This document shows positions 34,136-47,089 of a stretch of 64,000 nucleotides of DNA, in pieces. The DNA comes from Rutpela maculata (lineage: Eukaryota; Arthropoda; Insecta; Coleoptera; Cerambycidae), in contig OW386289.2 in assembly GCA_936432065.2 (NCBI GenBank), positions 134,280,015 through 134,344,014 on the forward strand, read 5' to 3'. The notes below the pieces were generated by a model that had not been told where the DNA came from, searched no databases, and saw nothing but the letters and a program-made list of their open reading frames with translations. How positions within the stretch are numbered: position 1 is the first letter of the stretch; each line of letters begins with the position of its first letter. Both the position numbers and the translations under genes were made by a program.

Positions 34136-35600
34136 TTGTGCTGCTGTAATAACTGTAATAAGCCGTCTAAATGATAATATAACATAACGCACCGCAGGCA
34201 GAGGTAATACGTAGGTAATTAAAATTATAATAATAAAATAATATGCCTTAAACATCTATTTAAACATATTTTCAGACCATTCATTTTGTATCATTGCAGC
34301 TCAATCAATAAAATATGTTGAAAATATTTTCCATGTCTGATCCATCGACCAGCATTTATTGTAAGCATCTGACCAGTGAAAATTGAGTGCTTAATTTTTA
34401 TTTCGGAATAACGCTACGTCACATGCATTTACTGTTTTATGAAACTAATTGATATGTTCGAAACCAGACGGAAGCTCTCATTTAAAATATGAATTATGAA
34501 CTATAGAATAGATAGCTGTATTTTCACTGCATAAAGTGCAGAATAACAATTCCTTCTTTTACGTTTCACTCCAATTACAGTGCAAGATTACTTCGCGAAC
34601 TAAGCCAAACACAATTAAACTTTTTAGCTCTAGTTACTACATCTTCGCATTTTTTTTTCCATTATACACGTTTGCAGCTCGAGGATTAACATGTTCAGGA
34701 TAACATACGCACTGAATTAGCAACTGCGGTAATTAGGTTCATCTTGTTTCCACTCCAAATAAAAACTAGATTTGCCTTTACACAGTGCAAATGTTTTGTT
34801 AAAAGTCTAGTATTCCATGTTTTCTATCTCTAGTAGGAAATGTAGCACTCGCCAGGATGTATTTTAAAGGAAGGGTAAAGAGTAAAAAACCAAACCCAAA
34901 TTCTTGCGTAAAATGTTCTGACACATTCGAATTTCGAGATCGCCAATTAATCCCGGATTGCGCAATTCGAGAAAAAGTATATTTTGGTCAAAGCTGGGAC
35001 AAACATGAACATAAATATTTTTTTTATTTCTCACTCATCTCGTACGTCATTAGACACATTGTTCTCAAATTTTATAGATATGTTCCTCTGGTATTCTTCT
35101 TGCTTGATGTGTGGGGCAAAATTATTTTATCTGATAATTTTTTTATAAAATATGTACAATAATATATATATATATATAATATAAACCAGTACATTTCACA
35201 CAAAAATGCAAAAATACGAAGAAACATTACAAACAGTAAGCGAGAAATTTTCTATTTTTAAAGATATAAGGGTGGTATAACGACAAAAATTGAAATTTTT
35301 GGAATCGATATTTTTTTTATTGCTGTTTAATTTCATCGCAAAACGGCTTTCTTTTTTATAAAACCCTTCACAAAAAAATATTTATTTTATAATTATGTGC
35401 CCAATGTATTAAATAAAAATCCGTTTTGGTATATACGCCTCTTTTAATGAATAAAAAACCTCCCTTGTTACATTTTATAAGGTCTCGGCACTGTCTTTTT
35501 GACACATGACGTTTTGCGTGTAATCTATTTTGACTCTACAAATATATTCTCTAATTAAAAACTAACACTAATTATGAACATTTAAAACTCTGAATTTATT
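34136..35600. other. Unassigned stretch
   Basis: No gene recognised. An open frame of 101 codons (34857-35162) is AT-rich with a hydrophobic end and no motif. (TA)n occurs at 35161-35178. Confidence 0.4.
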
Positions 35601-36040
35601 ATTATAATCTTTGCAAAAACGAAGAGTATGTTGCATTTGATTGGAACATTTCTAAAGCCGGAAATATCGCTCGTAGAGAAAAAAAATTTCATATAATTGT
35701 GTTAGTGAACGAATTCTGAACAATTTTCAAAATATCCGTCTATCCGTCCGTCACGTTTCTTGTAAGCACGATAACTTAAGAAAGAAAAGTCCGATTATAT
35801 TGAAATTTGGAAAGTAAGTTAGTGTTAGCTGGAGGAAGAACCTTGTTGTTTTTGAAGAAAATCAATCAGTAAATAAGGAAGTTATTAATCATCTAATTTA
35901 AAAATACATATTTTCTTGGTAGTTGGTATCACAAAATTTAGGATGCCCAAAAACTAACATTATTTACTAGAAAACTGCGAAGAGTATCTTTTAGAATGTG
36001 TAACAATTATATAAAAAGCTCAGTAAATTGGCGAAGAGTA
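35601..36040 (+). mobile_element. GAAGAGTA hairpin-element family, copy 1
   Basis: The left end is a decayed hairpin (CTTTGCAAAAACGAAGAGTA). The body has CGCTCGTAGAGAAAAA, GTTAGTGAACGAATTCTGAA, a short CCGTCTATCCGTCCGTC run, ACGTTTCTTGTAAGCACGAT and TATATTGAAATTTGGAAAG. The right end CAGTAAATTGGCGAAGAGTA repeats the end motif. This copy lacks the tRNA-like block of about 140 bases present in the other two (near 35920). Noncoding. Confidence 0.75.
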
Positions 36041-36689
36041 CGCGTTTGCAATAGCTGGCCGAAGGCTACCGCCAGCAAAAAATAAGTAACACTTTCGCTG
36101 CGGCCGTTCAGACTGTGGGTCACCCTCCCCCACCCCACGCTGACTGTTTTTTTTTCGAACGAAAATATTGCATAATTAAGTGTCAATAAAAATTGTATAT
36201 ACAGGGTATTCCATGTTTTCTGGACTGACTCTCAGGAGAACCATGCGCACCTGGTCAAGAATTTCTTCTTCACTGCTGACTGACATAATAATAATAATAC
36301 ATAATATGGTATGGCTCACCTTAGAGTCATGCACAGCAAAAGTGTTAAGTCACCTGTAGAATTGTGCATGTGCGGTGGCTCTACAGCTCTTAATTTATTG
36401 AATGTAATTATATTGTATTGGATTCCTTGAGAGAGAGAATAATGCAGCTTGTGAATCAGATACTATTATAAAATATCCCGTATTACCTTCCATAATAACC
36501 CTAAACGCACAGTCTAATGCTTATAGTTTTGTTGTAAAGATTGAGCTTTGGTCAAGAATTCGATATATAAATGCTTGATTGGTGTTTGATATGTAAACAA
36601 CACAACTAGTTCCTGTTTCTCGAATAGCAAGCGAGATATTTAGTGAAAAATAATAAAATGCATATCTTCATATGTCTTGTAATTTTTGC
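36041..36689. other. Unassigned stretch
   Basis: No gene. TACAGGGTATTCCATG at 36200 is a variant of the ACAGGGTGT repeat end. The GC-richer block at 36090-36150 is unassigned. Confidence 0.4.
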
Positions 36690-38220
36690 AAATAGTAAGT
36701 AAGTGAGTAAGTAATTTATTCAAAGACAGAATTACAGTTACATTTTACATTATAAACTATTTAGCAAAATCAGTGGCATGCCTAAATCTGGTACAGATTT
36801 GTTTGCGCATCACTGATATCTTTCTTAACACAGTTATGATATATTGCTATTATATTATTATATATACATAAGTTTTTGAATTACATTATAATTAATTACA
36901 AAAAATTATTAATAAATAATGCTGGAGGAAAAGGGAGAATTATTTATATGGATTAAGTGACTTGTGAGGGTACAGAGGAAATACAACGAGTACTAGGGTT
37001 ATCCAATAACCTAAATACGTATAGAAGAGGAAAACATGTATTTAACATTATTTTTTTTAAATAAAGTGACAAAAAAGTGCGGTTATTTAGGATATACTTT
37101 TTTGTTTCAATTTTATATTTCATTATTTCTTTTATTTGTAAAGGAAGGTAGTTGAATAACTTGTAGCCCTAGTAAAATATAAAACATTGTGAAAGAGTTT
37201 TATTCATTTTAGGAGGGACAACTTTTTTGTTTTCTTTATATCTTGTCAAATAATTTAGGGAATTACTATATTTATCCTGGTCCTTAAATGCCCATAACGT
37301 ACAATATGTGTAAATATTTCTTGTTTTAAGCAAACCTGACTCATTATACAACTGCTCACTTGAAAATAGAAAAGATTTTCTGAATATTATTTTGATTAGT
37401 GAATTTTGAGCAACTTGTGGAACGTTTAATGCATTTTTATATAATTCACCCCAGGCTACTATGCCATAATTTAATATGGAATCGACTAAAGAGATATATA
37501 TGATAAGTAAGTTTTCTTGTTCAAAATATCTCTTAATTGATAGAATTTTTGCATCACCTGTTTCATTCTTGTTGCTATATATGATACATGTTCCTTCCAT
37601 TTTAAATGGTGATCTACAATTATACCCAGGTATTTGATCGTTTTAGTTTTTTTAATATCAGAACACTGACAATTTTGGATGAAACAATTACTATCTGTAT
37701 GTAATTGCTAAATATTTTGTCTTATCTGTATTTAAACTTAACAAATTCGGACCAATCATAAATCACCCTTAAATGGGTCTCTGCTTTTTCGTATACTTTT
37801 TTTCCATGATTAATCAACAAATATTAGGACAGTCTCATCCGCAGAAAGTATATGTCCTATAAAGTTTTTTATCGAAGCTATGTCGTTTATATAAACTAAG
37901 AACAATATTGGGCCTAATATAGTACCTTAGCGAACGCCCATGTTAATAGTTTCATAATCACTTAACATATAGTCCACTTTTGTTCTTTGTTTTCTGTCTT
38001 TGAGGTAATTTTTAAGTATATTTAAAACAGAACCTTCTAGTTTCTTTAATAACAAAGTATGAGACACTGTGTCAAACGCCTTATCTTGATCTAAAAAGAC
38101 CGTAAGGCATTTTTATTTTCATCAAGATTTGTAACTATGGTTTCTATGAGGTCTAAAATGGCATGCTCAGTACTCTCAGCAAATACATTATTTTTTCTCC
38201 AATTTGGCAGTTCCGAATAA
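36690..38220 (-). pseudogene. CR1-like non-LTR retrotransposon, second type, 5'-truncated
   Basis: Reading leftward from 38220, pieces in several frames give TEHAILDLIETIVTN, AFDTVSHTLLLKKLEGSVLN, LKNYLKDRKQRTKVDYMLSD, then GTILGPILFLVYINDI and SADETVLIFVD, with the catalytic box changed from ADD to ADE. Open frame 37600-37169 encodes YISLVDSILNYGIVAWGELY, VPQVAQNSLIKIIFRK and SGLLKTRNIYTYCTLWAF. Past a TAG it continues GYKLFNYLPLQIKEI. The 3' end has a (TTAC)n-like tail at 36690-36718. It is a different family from the copy at 22 kb by tail and sequence. Several stops and frameshifts; inactive. Confidence 0.8.
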
Positions 38221-39058
38221 ATTGGCGAATTCTAAATTCGAAGCCGGCTGAAAATTTTACATAAGATTCTGGTTTTCGTTTTTTATACCCAATTGCTAAT
38301 GACTGTCTGGTACTGCCATATGCCTTTCAGCATTAATAATTAATATATGTATATATGACTCATTTCTTAGATAAAGTTTACTGGTGAAGTGGTGCAAGTT
38401 TAGCTGTGCATATAATTTGCATTTCGCTAAAAGCTATTTCTGTAATGAAGTTAAGATCTGCAACATGCATGGAGTTATTTTATGTTTATTTTGCGTGCTC
38501 AATTATCTAAAACTTCTTCAAGAAAGATTAAGTTTCAGTCCGATTTGATATGTTGACACGGACATATAGAACTTCCATTTCGGTTCGTAATTCTATTTGA
38601 GTTCACAAAATACAACTCTGCTAGATCTAGTTTAAGTTCATCTATTCTGATCGGTAAACGTGTAAAAATTTATTATTTGCAGTTGTTTAAATTAAAGTGG
38701 AGTTCAAAACATTTTATTTTTGCATCGCATGCTAATAAGAACAATTTAAAATAAAAAAATTAATTTATCAAAAAAAACACTTATTATATCGACAATCATT
38801 AGATAAAAGCCAGTTATCCCACCTATTTTAGTCAGTTAATGGTCGATATTATCGCACTAGTGTGGTAATGGGGTAGTAAAAGAATCTTCAGAAAACATTT
38901 TGATCATATACTGTTCAGGAAAATATGTAAAACTATACTTATTATAAATATTAACAACGTTCATTACAATTAGTAAAATTGATACCAGACGACAATAAGT
39001 TTGAAGAAGTTGAATTTATGCTTACCTCTTGGTTACTCTTGGTTATGAATCACTGCAT
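38221..39058. other. Unassigned stretch
   Basis: No gene or clear repeat recognised. Confidence 0.4.
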
Positions 39059-39395
39059 TCATATTTTTTTTCTTTTCTCAATGTATGCTTTAGCGACTGT
39101 AGTTGACTTCCACCCTCCGTGCCTCTTCATATCTGAAATATCAACTCCAGTATCAGCTAGCAGTGATGCAGATAACCTCCTTAAGCAATAGCCAGCGTAT
39201 TGTTCAGGACTGGGTAATTGAAGGAACAAAATCTTCTGCGCTATATTTCCAAAGGTGTTAATTCCTACTTGCTTGCTCTTAAAGTACTTATAAAAAGCTA
39301 CAATTTGAGCCATCATACCCATTTCTTGGTTTTGATGGCAGGATTTCACAAGGGTGCAAAGTTTTAGCAACAGTTGTATATCTGAGCCGTTTTAA
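39059..39395 (-). pseudogene. Tyrosine recombinase fragment (Crypton-like)
   Basis: The frame read leftward includes QYAGYCLRRLSASLLADTG, then VDISDMKRHGGWKSTTVAKA and YIEK. These match the C-terminal catalytic part of tyrosine recombinases: the second catalytic Arg in CLRR, usually HxxR (here Tyr-Cys precede it); the HGGW box, carrying the His/Trp position; and the nucleophilic Tyr in AKAYIE. I know closely similar proteins as repeated transposon-borne recombinases in insect genomes. The N-terminal half, including the first catalytic Arg, is not visible upstream of about 39395, where the TTATA array begins, and no start codon can be assigned. The first His of HxxR seems lost, so it is probably inactive. 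A second relic lies at 57.7 kb. Confidence 0.75.
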
Positions 39396-39404
39396 TATGA
39401 GTAG

Positions 39405-39610
39405 TCGTATATTATATTATATTATATTATATTATATTATATTTATTATATTATGTTATATTATATTATATTATATTATATTATATTATATTATATTATA
39501 TTATATTATATTATATTATATTATATTATATTATATTATATTATATTATATTATATTATATTATATTATATTATATTATATTATATTATATTATATTATA
39601 TTATATTATA
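39405..39610 (+). repeat. (TATTA)n pentamer microsatellite
   Basis: About 200 bases of the pentamer with two early interruptions (ATATTTATTATATTATG at about 39440). The 74-codon open frame across it (39397-39621) is a product of the repeat and not a gene. Confidence 0.95.
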
Positions 39611-42219
39611 GGAAATCGTAAAATATAGTACTCTAAATAATCTTTTTAAACCGAAAATCTTCTGAAGTAATGTCTAACAAATTGTTATTAAAAATGAAAT
39701 ATATGAAATTTAACTAATTTCCTACGAGAACGTTTTGAATTGTCATGAACACACACAAGCGATAAGCACAGAGGCGCAGACAGACTGACAGATAGGCACC
39801 ATCGGGAGAATGGTCACAATGAATTTAGGGAACCTTATATATAACATTCCAACTATGTAATACAGGATTTTTTTGGATTCCCTTTATTAGAGAAAGGTCA
39901 TATGATTTATGATTGAGGATAAACTAAACATTTTTGTAATATTGCATCGTAATTTGTTGCTTTTTTGCAAAATGGTAGATTATCGAAAAAATAAAAATTC
40001 AGCGACTTCGTATCTTTGATATATCAAATTAAAAAATTGTATATACTTTCCAATATTGTTCCATTAATTCGCTAATTACTTCTCTACTTAAAGTCTATTT
40101 AGCTTGACCTGTAAGTCGCATCAGCTTTAGAGGATGCGTATTTATGGCATTAAGGCTTTTCCAAATTTTTGTATGTGCATCTTATGCACTGTACATCACT
40201 GAAATACGCTGGTCGGTGTGGCGCAGCACGTCGGCCTTGGCTTTAAAGAAACTAACCTCTTTGAAAAATAAATTAGTGCCTCATCAAGTTCTTTTTCATT
40301 ATTTATTTATTTATTCGTTTATTCGATTGTTAGTTCGTTCGATCGTTTATTTATAATTTATTATCTGTTATCTATCATCTACCATCTATCGTCTATCGTC
40401 TATCGTCTATCGTCTATCGTCTATCGTCTATCATCTATCATCTATTATCCATTTATTTATTTATTTAAATACACTATCCTACAGGTCAGCAAAAAGCCAA
40501 CTACAGGACAGGAGTTGGATGATTTAGCTTGAGGAACACTTTGATTTTTATCTCTGTATTTATTTCCCTTTCAGAGTCAATATGTAAAAACTAGGATTTT
40601 TTGCATTTTTTACACTTTTTTATATACGGTTGTGTTATTCCTACAAAGTTCGTCAGGTACTCATTTTTTTGTTTTCGTTATAAAATAGACGAAACAAGGT
40701 ATTGCACGCTTTTTATGGAACATTGTATTGTTTTCGAGTTCAAACAAACACAAAAACTGAAAAAAATTACTTGTTTTGCCATTCTTAGTTTCTTTCCACC
40801 TCGAGTTGATTTTTGCAAATCTAGGTTCACTTTATTTATGTCGGTATACATCCGATAATGCAGACCTAGCATTTCTGATTTAAATCTTTCCAGGATTGAC
40901 CTCGTTTCGCTCATGAATCAATTGGAGGCATATAGCTGGACAAAATTCGACTAATTTCTTGTGTTCTGTCACCCTCCGAAGAAAGTTACTTAATTATAAA
41001 ACACCCTGTATTAGACACTAAGACGACAATGTCAAAGTATTGAAACACCACTGAATATTGGTACTCTCTCTGGTACTCTTTTATTAGGTTCGAAAGATTA
41101 ATACACCGTTTCCGCTGAATATTACCAGTATACACAACATTTCTAAAATAAAGTACTGTCATTGGTCTCGTGATTAACGATATTATTTAGAGAATTTATA
41201 ACAGGAAATTTCAATCACAAAGAGCTGCCCTTCCGAATAAAACTATATAGGACTGTATGTGTCGGAATTCAAACAATAGCCAAACAATTTTGATGAATGT
41301 ACGCTACAAATGTAGATGTACACAAAAATTTACATTTACTGTTATCTCGCATTAATGTTAACATGTCTTATATTAACGTAGTAATACAATTAAAAAAATC
41401 TATATATTACAAAGGGCAGGAAATTTGACTTTCATTTAGCCAGGATACAATGTTTCAGGTATGAAATCAATCACAATTATTTGCAAATAATGTTTGCATT
41501 GATTGACCTAATTAAAAAAAATGGCATAAAAAGATAAAGACGAACAAACGCATGAAACGTGAAGTGAAGGCAACAAAATGGAGAGAAGAGAGAAAATTGA
41601 ACAAGGCAAAGTTACTTACCAGAAAACTTACTTACAAAGTATAGGGCATATACACCAAAAACGGATTAGGTTATGTCGTGCTATTCCAATACGTTTGATA
41701 AAATATCATCAATGTAGCTCGTCTTGTACAAAACTCATTAAAACTCATTATTCTGTTAGTTCATATTGGCCACAGAGAATAGTTACAAGTTAAAGAAAAT
41801 GAAATTTTACGCTTACGTCATGAAAAATTTTATTATAAGTACAAAGACTAATGCAGAAGCTAAGCTGACTCGAAATCCGCCAATTTACTGTATCCTCGAC
41901 GTCACGAAACCCTCAGTAAACTACTCTTAAAGTGCTAAATCAGTGGTTCACACTCACGTCATTTTCGGCAAACAAATTTAAAACGCGAGTACAAAGTTTT
42001 TACTATGCTAACTGAAAACTCACTGGCCTGTCTTGCCCTCTAGGCTACATAACCCTCGACAGAAGAAGGGTAAAAAAAAATGAAGACGATTAGTTATTTT
42101 GTAATAAGTTAAACAATGAGAGCTTATCTTTTTCACGCATTATATTTTTTTAATCTTATTCTTGTATGTGAAGATAGTATGTTGAATACTGTAGTTAAAA
42201 GACCTTCGAGATTTCTGTT
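39611..42219. other. Mostly unassigned stretch with LINE-tail-like and microsatellite pieces
   Basis: A tail-like segment (ATTTATTTATTTATTTAAAT near 40450, then ACACTATCCTACAGGTCAGC) looks like the 3' end of a reverse-strand retroposon. A CACCCTGTATTAG end lies at about 41001. Open frames at 40144, 40601 and 41578 have no recognisable motif. Confidence 0.4.
40372..40450 (+). repeat. Heptamer minisatellite (CTATCGT)n
   Basis: A block of CTATCRT units, with six exact CTATCGT repeats from about 40388 flanked by CTATCAT variants. It grades on both sides into TTTATTTA tetramers. Confidence 0.85.
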
Positions 42220-42720
42220 CCAGGTTCTGTCCTGGACCCACTATTATTTGTTACTTTTATTAACGATATTGTTGACTCGATAGATATACCGTGTTTGCTA
42301 TATGCTAATAATTTGAAACTCTAAAATAACCTAAATAAGTTTCTGGAGTGGTGCATTAGTAATACTTTTCCACTGTATGTTGTTAAGTGCAAGATTGTCT
42401 CTTATTATAGGAAAAAATGGTTTTGATTTCGCTTATCACATGAACAAAACACGTCCTGAATACGTCTATAATCTAGGAGTGGTATTTGACCAGAAGTCAT
42501 CAGTTTCGAAGCATATTGAAAGCAATGTATCAGCATCCTCAAAGAATATTTGTTTTATTATTAGAAATTTATTCGGCTTTACAGAGACTCTCTGTGACGC
42601 ATTCTCAGTTAGAACATGCAAGCTTAATTTGGTACCCAGGGTACTTGTATAATGACTCCATTGAAAATGTTCAAAGAAGATTCCTAAAATGTCTTTCTTC
42701 TAACTACTGAAATTTAATCA
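42220..42720 (+). pseudogene. Non-LTR reverse transcriptase fragment
   Basis: The frame from about 42225 reads GSVLDPLLFVTFINDIVDSI, then LLYANNLKL in place of the FADD box, so both catalytic Asp are lost. After a frame change it reads YVYNLGVVFDQKSSVSKHIE. In the next frame LEHASLIWYPGYLYNDSIEN and VQRRFLKCLS match the C-terminal LEYASVIWNPY block of CR1- and jockey-like enzymes. No ends are visible, so this is an old internal piece. Confidence 0.7.
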
Positions 42721-44599
42721 AACAAGTTTCCGTGTACAGACAATCTCAACTAGATTTGAGGGAACCTTCTATTTTTCGACACCCACACCAATTTATTAAA
42801 ATACTCTCCCCTGCCTATTTATATGTAACAACTATACCAGCCTACAGGATAGATTAAATATATTTAATTGTTCCTTAGCGGACGTCAATAGTCTACTTTG
42901 ATAACAACTAGCTATACAATTACAGTACAAATCTATAATTTATAATGTGCACAATATTTGCAAATTAGGTATCATATATTTGCTCTCTGAAATTTTTTTG
43001 ATTAGATTGATGTTTACGTCTCAATATATTTTTATAAACTTTAAACAATTTTATGCTTCTTTGATCCATACATATTTTAATCACTAACTAATTATCATAT
43101 GTCTATACTCTGGAATTTTAACAATTATTCTGAAAATATATTCAATTTTAAGGGATATAAAACAGCCACGGTTTTTCAGCCACGGGTTTGTAATATGGCA
43201 ACATTGTTTACAAGACAGCTGTCTTATAAAGTGACACAATTCCAAAGACTCCAAGCATAAGAAGTGAATAGAAATGCATATATTTAGAAAAGTAATGTTT
43301 TTATGTAATTTGAGCAAATTAAAAAGTCATTGTCGGGTCGTAATAAATATTCGATAAATTATTAAAAATCCTTGATCCCTGTCGGTGAGTTTTGCATATC
43401 AGAAAGTAACTAATGTTTTGTCCTTTCTCGTGTACGAAAAAATCAGTGTCGGGTAGGAATGAGGGGTTTAAGAAAAATTAATATTCCATAAATAATAAAA
43501 AATTTCTTGATCCATGTCGGTGAGTTTTGCATATTGAAAGCAACTAACGTGTCAAGTGCCTCCGCCTCACTGTGTACATCCAATTTTAACGAAGTTTCCA
43601 GTTTTATATTCGCTTTCCTTATGCGACATAATTTCAATAAATCGTAGGTAATAATAAATGACACAACCAATAATGATATGCGTAAAGGGAAAACTTTTAA
43701 AAAGTCCTGAATGACAATCTAGGACAATAAAAGCTTTTCTAATCCACAAAAGAAAAGACTCGATTGGTATGTACCTACACTAGTAACGAATTTGTCTCTT
43801 TGTGCTTTAGTTTGATTTCATAGCAACATTTGGTTGACAATGTAATAGCACACAGCATGAGATTAAACGTACACTGAAATGCCTCTGGAAATTGGCTTGA
43901 GTCAAAGCAAATAAAAGCTATATACAACAGAAACAATGGAAAATAAAAAAAGGAAATAAAATTACTAACTGTGACATTTTTAAATAATACAGTATCCGTA
44001 TGTATGGCATATATAATAGAATTAATTTTGTAATCGTATTACGTCTTTACTAAATATTTTAATAAAATATATTACTATTTGACTTTTATTATATTATGAC
44101 AATGATTTATTATTTCCATTAAATTTAAATATATGTTGGCATACAAATTTAATAAATCAACAATTATCAGAGAACGTGACTTAAAATCTATATTTCTTTT
44201 TTGTCTTTTGTCCCTCATATTTAGTAGTTAACTGCGGACTAAAAAAAAAAAAACATACGAACTTTGAATAATTCCAGCTATGCTTTTTATATTTATTTCT
44301 CCACTTTGCGCCAAGCTTATTTATATATTTTATTAACATAGGTCAAAGTGTGCATGTAAATTGTTTTTTCGTCAAACTATGGCGTGTTGCACGAGATTCG
44401 TAAACAGTTAATCAATGAAAGAAAGAAATTCTTGATACGTAATCAGCATCTGATAGTATTATTTAAATCTTTCGATTTCACACGACGATGGTTCGTTTAA
44501 TTTTACATATTATTTAAAACAATGTCAAACGGGTTTATTAATAATTTTTTAACAAATAATAAACATTACGTCAAATTAAAGCAAATATTTTTTTCTGTG
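42721..44599. other. Unassigned stretch
   Basis: No gene recognised. It holds a diverged direct duplication: 43370-43430 and 43490-43555 share CTTGATCC, TGTCGGTGAGTTTTGCATAT and GAAAGYAACTAA, about 120 bases apart. Confidence 0.45.
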
Positions 44600-44900
44600 A
44601 CAACCAATTTAGTAATTGGTGTGGCCTCTCTTACATCAATGACAACTTGACAGCGTCTTGTAGTGCTTTCTATCAAATAATCGAACATGTCTAGAATGAA
44701 TTTGGGTTAACAGGAGGGGTGATAACTCCCTCAGTCTACTAGGGTTTCTGGTCTAGGCCTATAGTGATCCAATCTTCTTTATAGCATATCCCATGCATGT
44801 TCAGTAGAACTGATATCGCTTCGGAGGATATATGCGGTTGAAAATTATCATCCAAAGAACAAAATCTAGGCCCGTAGTAGCATAAATGTCACCACAGTGT
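44600..44900 (-). pseudogene. Tc1/mariner transposase C-terminal relic
   Basis: Reading leftward, one frame gives YYGPRFCSLDDNFQPH, matching the second catalytic Asp block (MDDNAxxH), near 44880-44835. A second frame, overlapping from 44838, gives SDISSTEHAWDML, where the Glu corresponds to the third acidic residue, then RRLDHYRPRPETLVD and MFDYLIESTTRRCQVVID, the family's LIxSMPRRCxxVI block. Three in-frame stops and a deletion between the second and third acidic residues show it is dead. The first Asp and the N-terminal helix-turn-helix region are not visible. Confidence 0.7.
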
Positions 44901-46398
44901 GCTTGATCATTTCGATAATTTTCATACAAATTAAGCCTATTTGTTAGTAAGCTATATTTATAACCGTTTTAAGCACCCATATAAAAATATAATGTAACAG
45001 ATGAAAATAAATGTTCGGTTTTGTTATTTGATATATGTAGTTATACTGACAATATTTTAATAAAATGAAACGTTAGAAAAGATAAACGCGAAGTTACCCA
45101 AGAATGCTCTGGAATATTTAAAATTAATGGATAACAAGAGCAAAATATTTAATTGAAATATAAATAGTCAAAAATATAGATAAATGTTTATGTGTATAAA
45201 AAGAATATTATTAATCACTATATAATATTTAATGCTATTCTTCTAAATATGTAAAAATTTGCTTCTATTTTTGAATTTTTATATTTCAGTATATTTACTT
45301 TATAAGATCTGAAATCTAACACACTTAGTAGAGTATTGGAGGGCTATATTTTGACATATAGAAGAAACAATTGTATTATTTCATAGGAGTAGATATTATA
45401 TTTTACTGAACCTTTACCCCCTAATACCTAAGTCATTAATTTGAAAATTTCATGGAAATTGAGTACATGTTTCTGTTCTTTATTCAACTTGGTAATCAAA
45501 AGATATCTTTGAGTTTTCTACGACAACGCATCGTTTTCCGGACATTCCACCACCAACATGAAAATGAAACATAAGTTAAGCAAACCAAATGTTAACTGAA
45601 ATGGTCCATTTCTGCTTCTACACTCTCTTATTTACTGTTTTGTTTTTATTTATTAGATATACAAAACTATTTTGAACTTTAGTTAGTATGATTCAGAATA
45701 CATAAAAAAATGTAAAAAAAAATTTTCTTGCTACCCTTTCTCTCGAAAACCAAGTTTTTCAATATACGGTAGGATACAGTACACTAACATTAATTTTCAA
45801 CTTTCTGTCGCTTCTCAAAGTTATAACGGGAGAAACTGAAACACCCTGTATAATATTCAATAGTATTATTTTTAAATATGCAAAATGTATATGTCGATAT
45901 CAGTATTCACAATAAGTCAGTTGATTCAATTTGAATAAAATGTTATTTACTAAAAGTTGTTTTTATAAAATGTCTTATTATTATTCCAAGTTAAAATACG
46001 CAAAACTCATTCGGAAATATAAAACCTTTGAATCGGAAGATATTCTGTATGAACATATTAATGTATTTTCGAAGGAAATTGAAGATTTATCTTTAAATTA
46101 AAATGAGAACAAGAAAATATGACCAACTTAATAGACACATCGATAAGAAAATGATACTTCTTTGTTACGACAAAACCATAATAAAGATAAGAGAAGTATT
46201 TATTTCTTGCAGAAGGTTGATTTTCTGTATTTATTGTGTAATCGTAACATATATTATTTCACTTTTTCTTGTAAATTTAATCGACTTCCAATTTTTTAAA
46301 TTGAAGTCTCTTCGGAAAATTGTTTGCAGATTTTATATAAGAGAAGTTGCAGTCAAATTTCAACGTAGTCGACATACAAATAAAACAAGCTAAAAACG
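44901..46398. other. Unassigned stretch
   Basis: No gene. ACACCCTGTATAATATTC at 45841 is the ACAGGGTGT-type end on the reverse strand, so a repeat probably extends leftward from there. A 96-codon frame at 46103-46393 has one hydrophobic segment (YCVIVTYIISLFLVNLI) and no other support. Confidence 0.4.
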
Positions 46399-46972
46399 TA
46401 CTCTTCGCCAATTTACTGAGCTTTTTATATAATTGTTACACATTCTATAGGATACTCTTCGCAGTTTTTTTGTAAATCATGTTAGTTCTTGGGCGTCCTA
46501 AATTTTGTGATACCATCTTTGTTGTGAAAAAAATTATATAAAAAAAAAAATGAAAAAAAAAATCCAACCTGTGTGGGATTCGAACACACGATCTTTGGAT
46601 TGCAAGACAAAAGTTTATGGAGATAACATTTCGCAAGATTTCTATTTAAGTACAAGCGACAAAAATAATGAGAATATTTTTTTTTAATATTAAATAATTA
46701 ATAACTTTTTTATTTACTGATCGAATAGGATTCTTCCTCTACGTTACACTAACTTACTTTCCAAATTTCAATACAATCGGACTTTTCTTTCTTAAGTTAT
46801 CGTGCTTACAAGAAACGTGACGGACGGACGGACAGACGGACATTTTGAAAGTTGTTCAGAATTCGTTCACTAACACAATGATATGAAAATTTTTTCTCTA
46901 CGAGCGATATTTACGATTTTAGAAATGTGCCGATCAAATACAATACACTCTTCGTTTTTGCGAAGAGTATAA
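46399..46972 (-). mobile_element. GAAGAGTA hairpin-element family, copy 2
   Basis: Complete copy of 574 bp on the reverse strand. Both ends are clear: TACTCTTCGCCAATTTACTG at the left, and TTCGTTTTTGCGAAGAGTAT at the right, where it forms a hairpin. It contains the GGACGGACGGACAGACGGAC run (46822-46841) and the ATCGTGCTTACAAGAAACGT module. A tRNA-like block, GGGATTCGAACACACGATCT then GGATTGCAAGAC (46571-46604), keeps a good B box. Confidence 0.8.
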
Positions 46973-47089
46973 TAATTAAATACAATATTTGTACTATATT
47001 TCTGATCAGTCTAGCTTTTAACCAGAAAAAGGGCAACTTTTTTAAAAGAAAGGTCAACTGTTTTAAAATTACAGCTGGTCTAATTTGAC

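Noticed and set aside
39397..39621. 74-codon open frame
   Set aside because: It is the translation of a pentamer microsatellite.
40372..40450. CRISPR-like array
   Set aside because: The repeats are contiguous 7-mers with no spacers, and the genome is eukaryotic.
46103..46393. 96-codon frame with one hydrophobic segment
   Set aside because: AT-rich codons, no motif, and no promoter or neighbour to support it.
46571..46604. Possible functional tRNA gene on the reverse strand
   Set aside because: Only the T arm and B box are good. The D arm and acceptor stem do not form, and the block lies within a repeat family.
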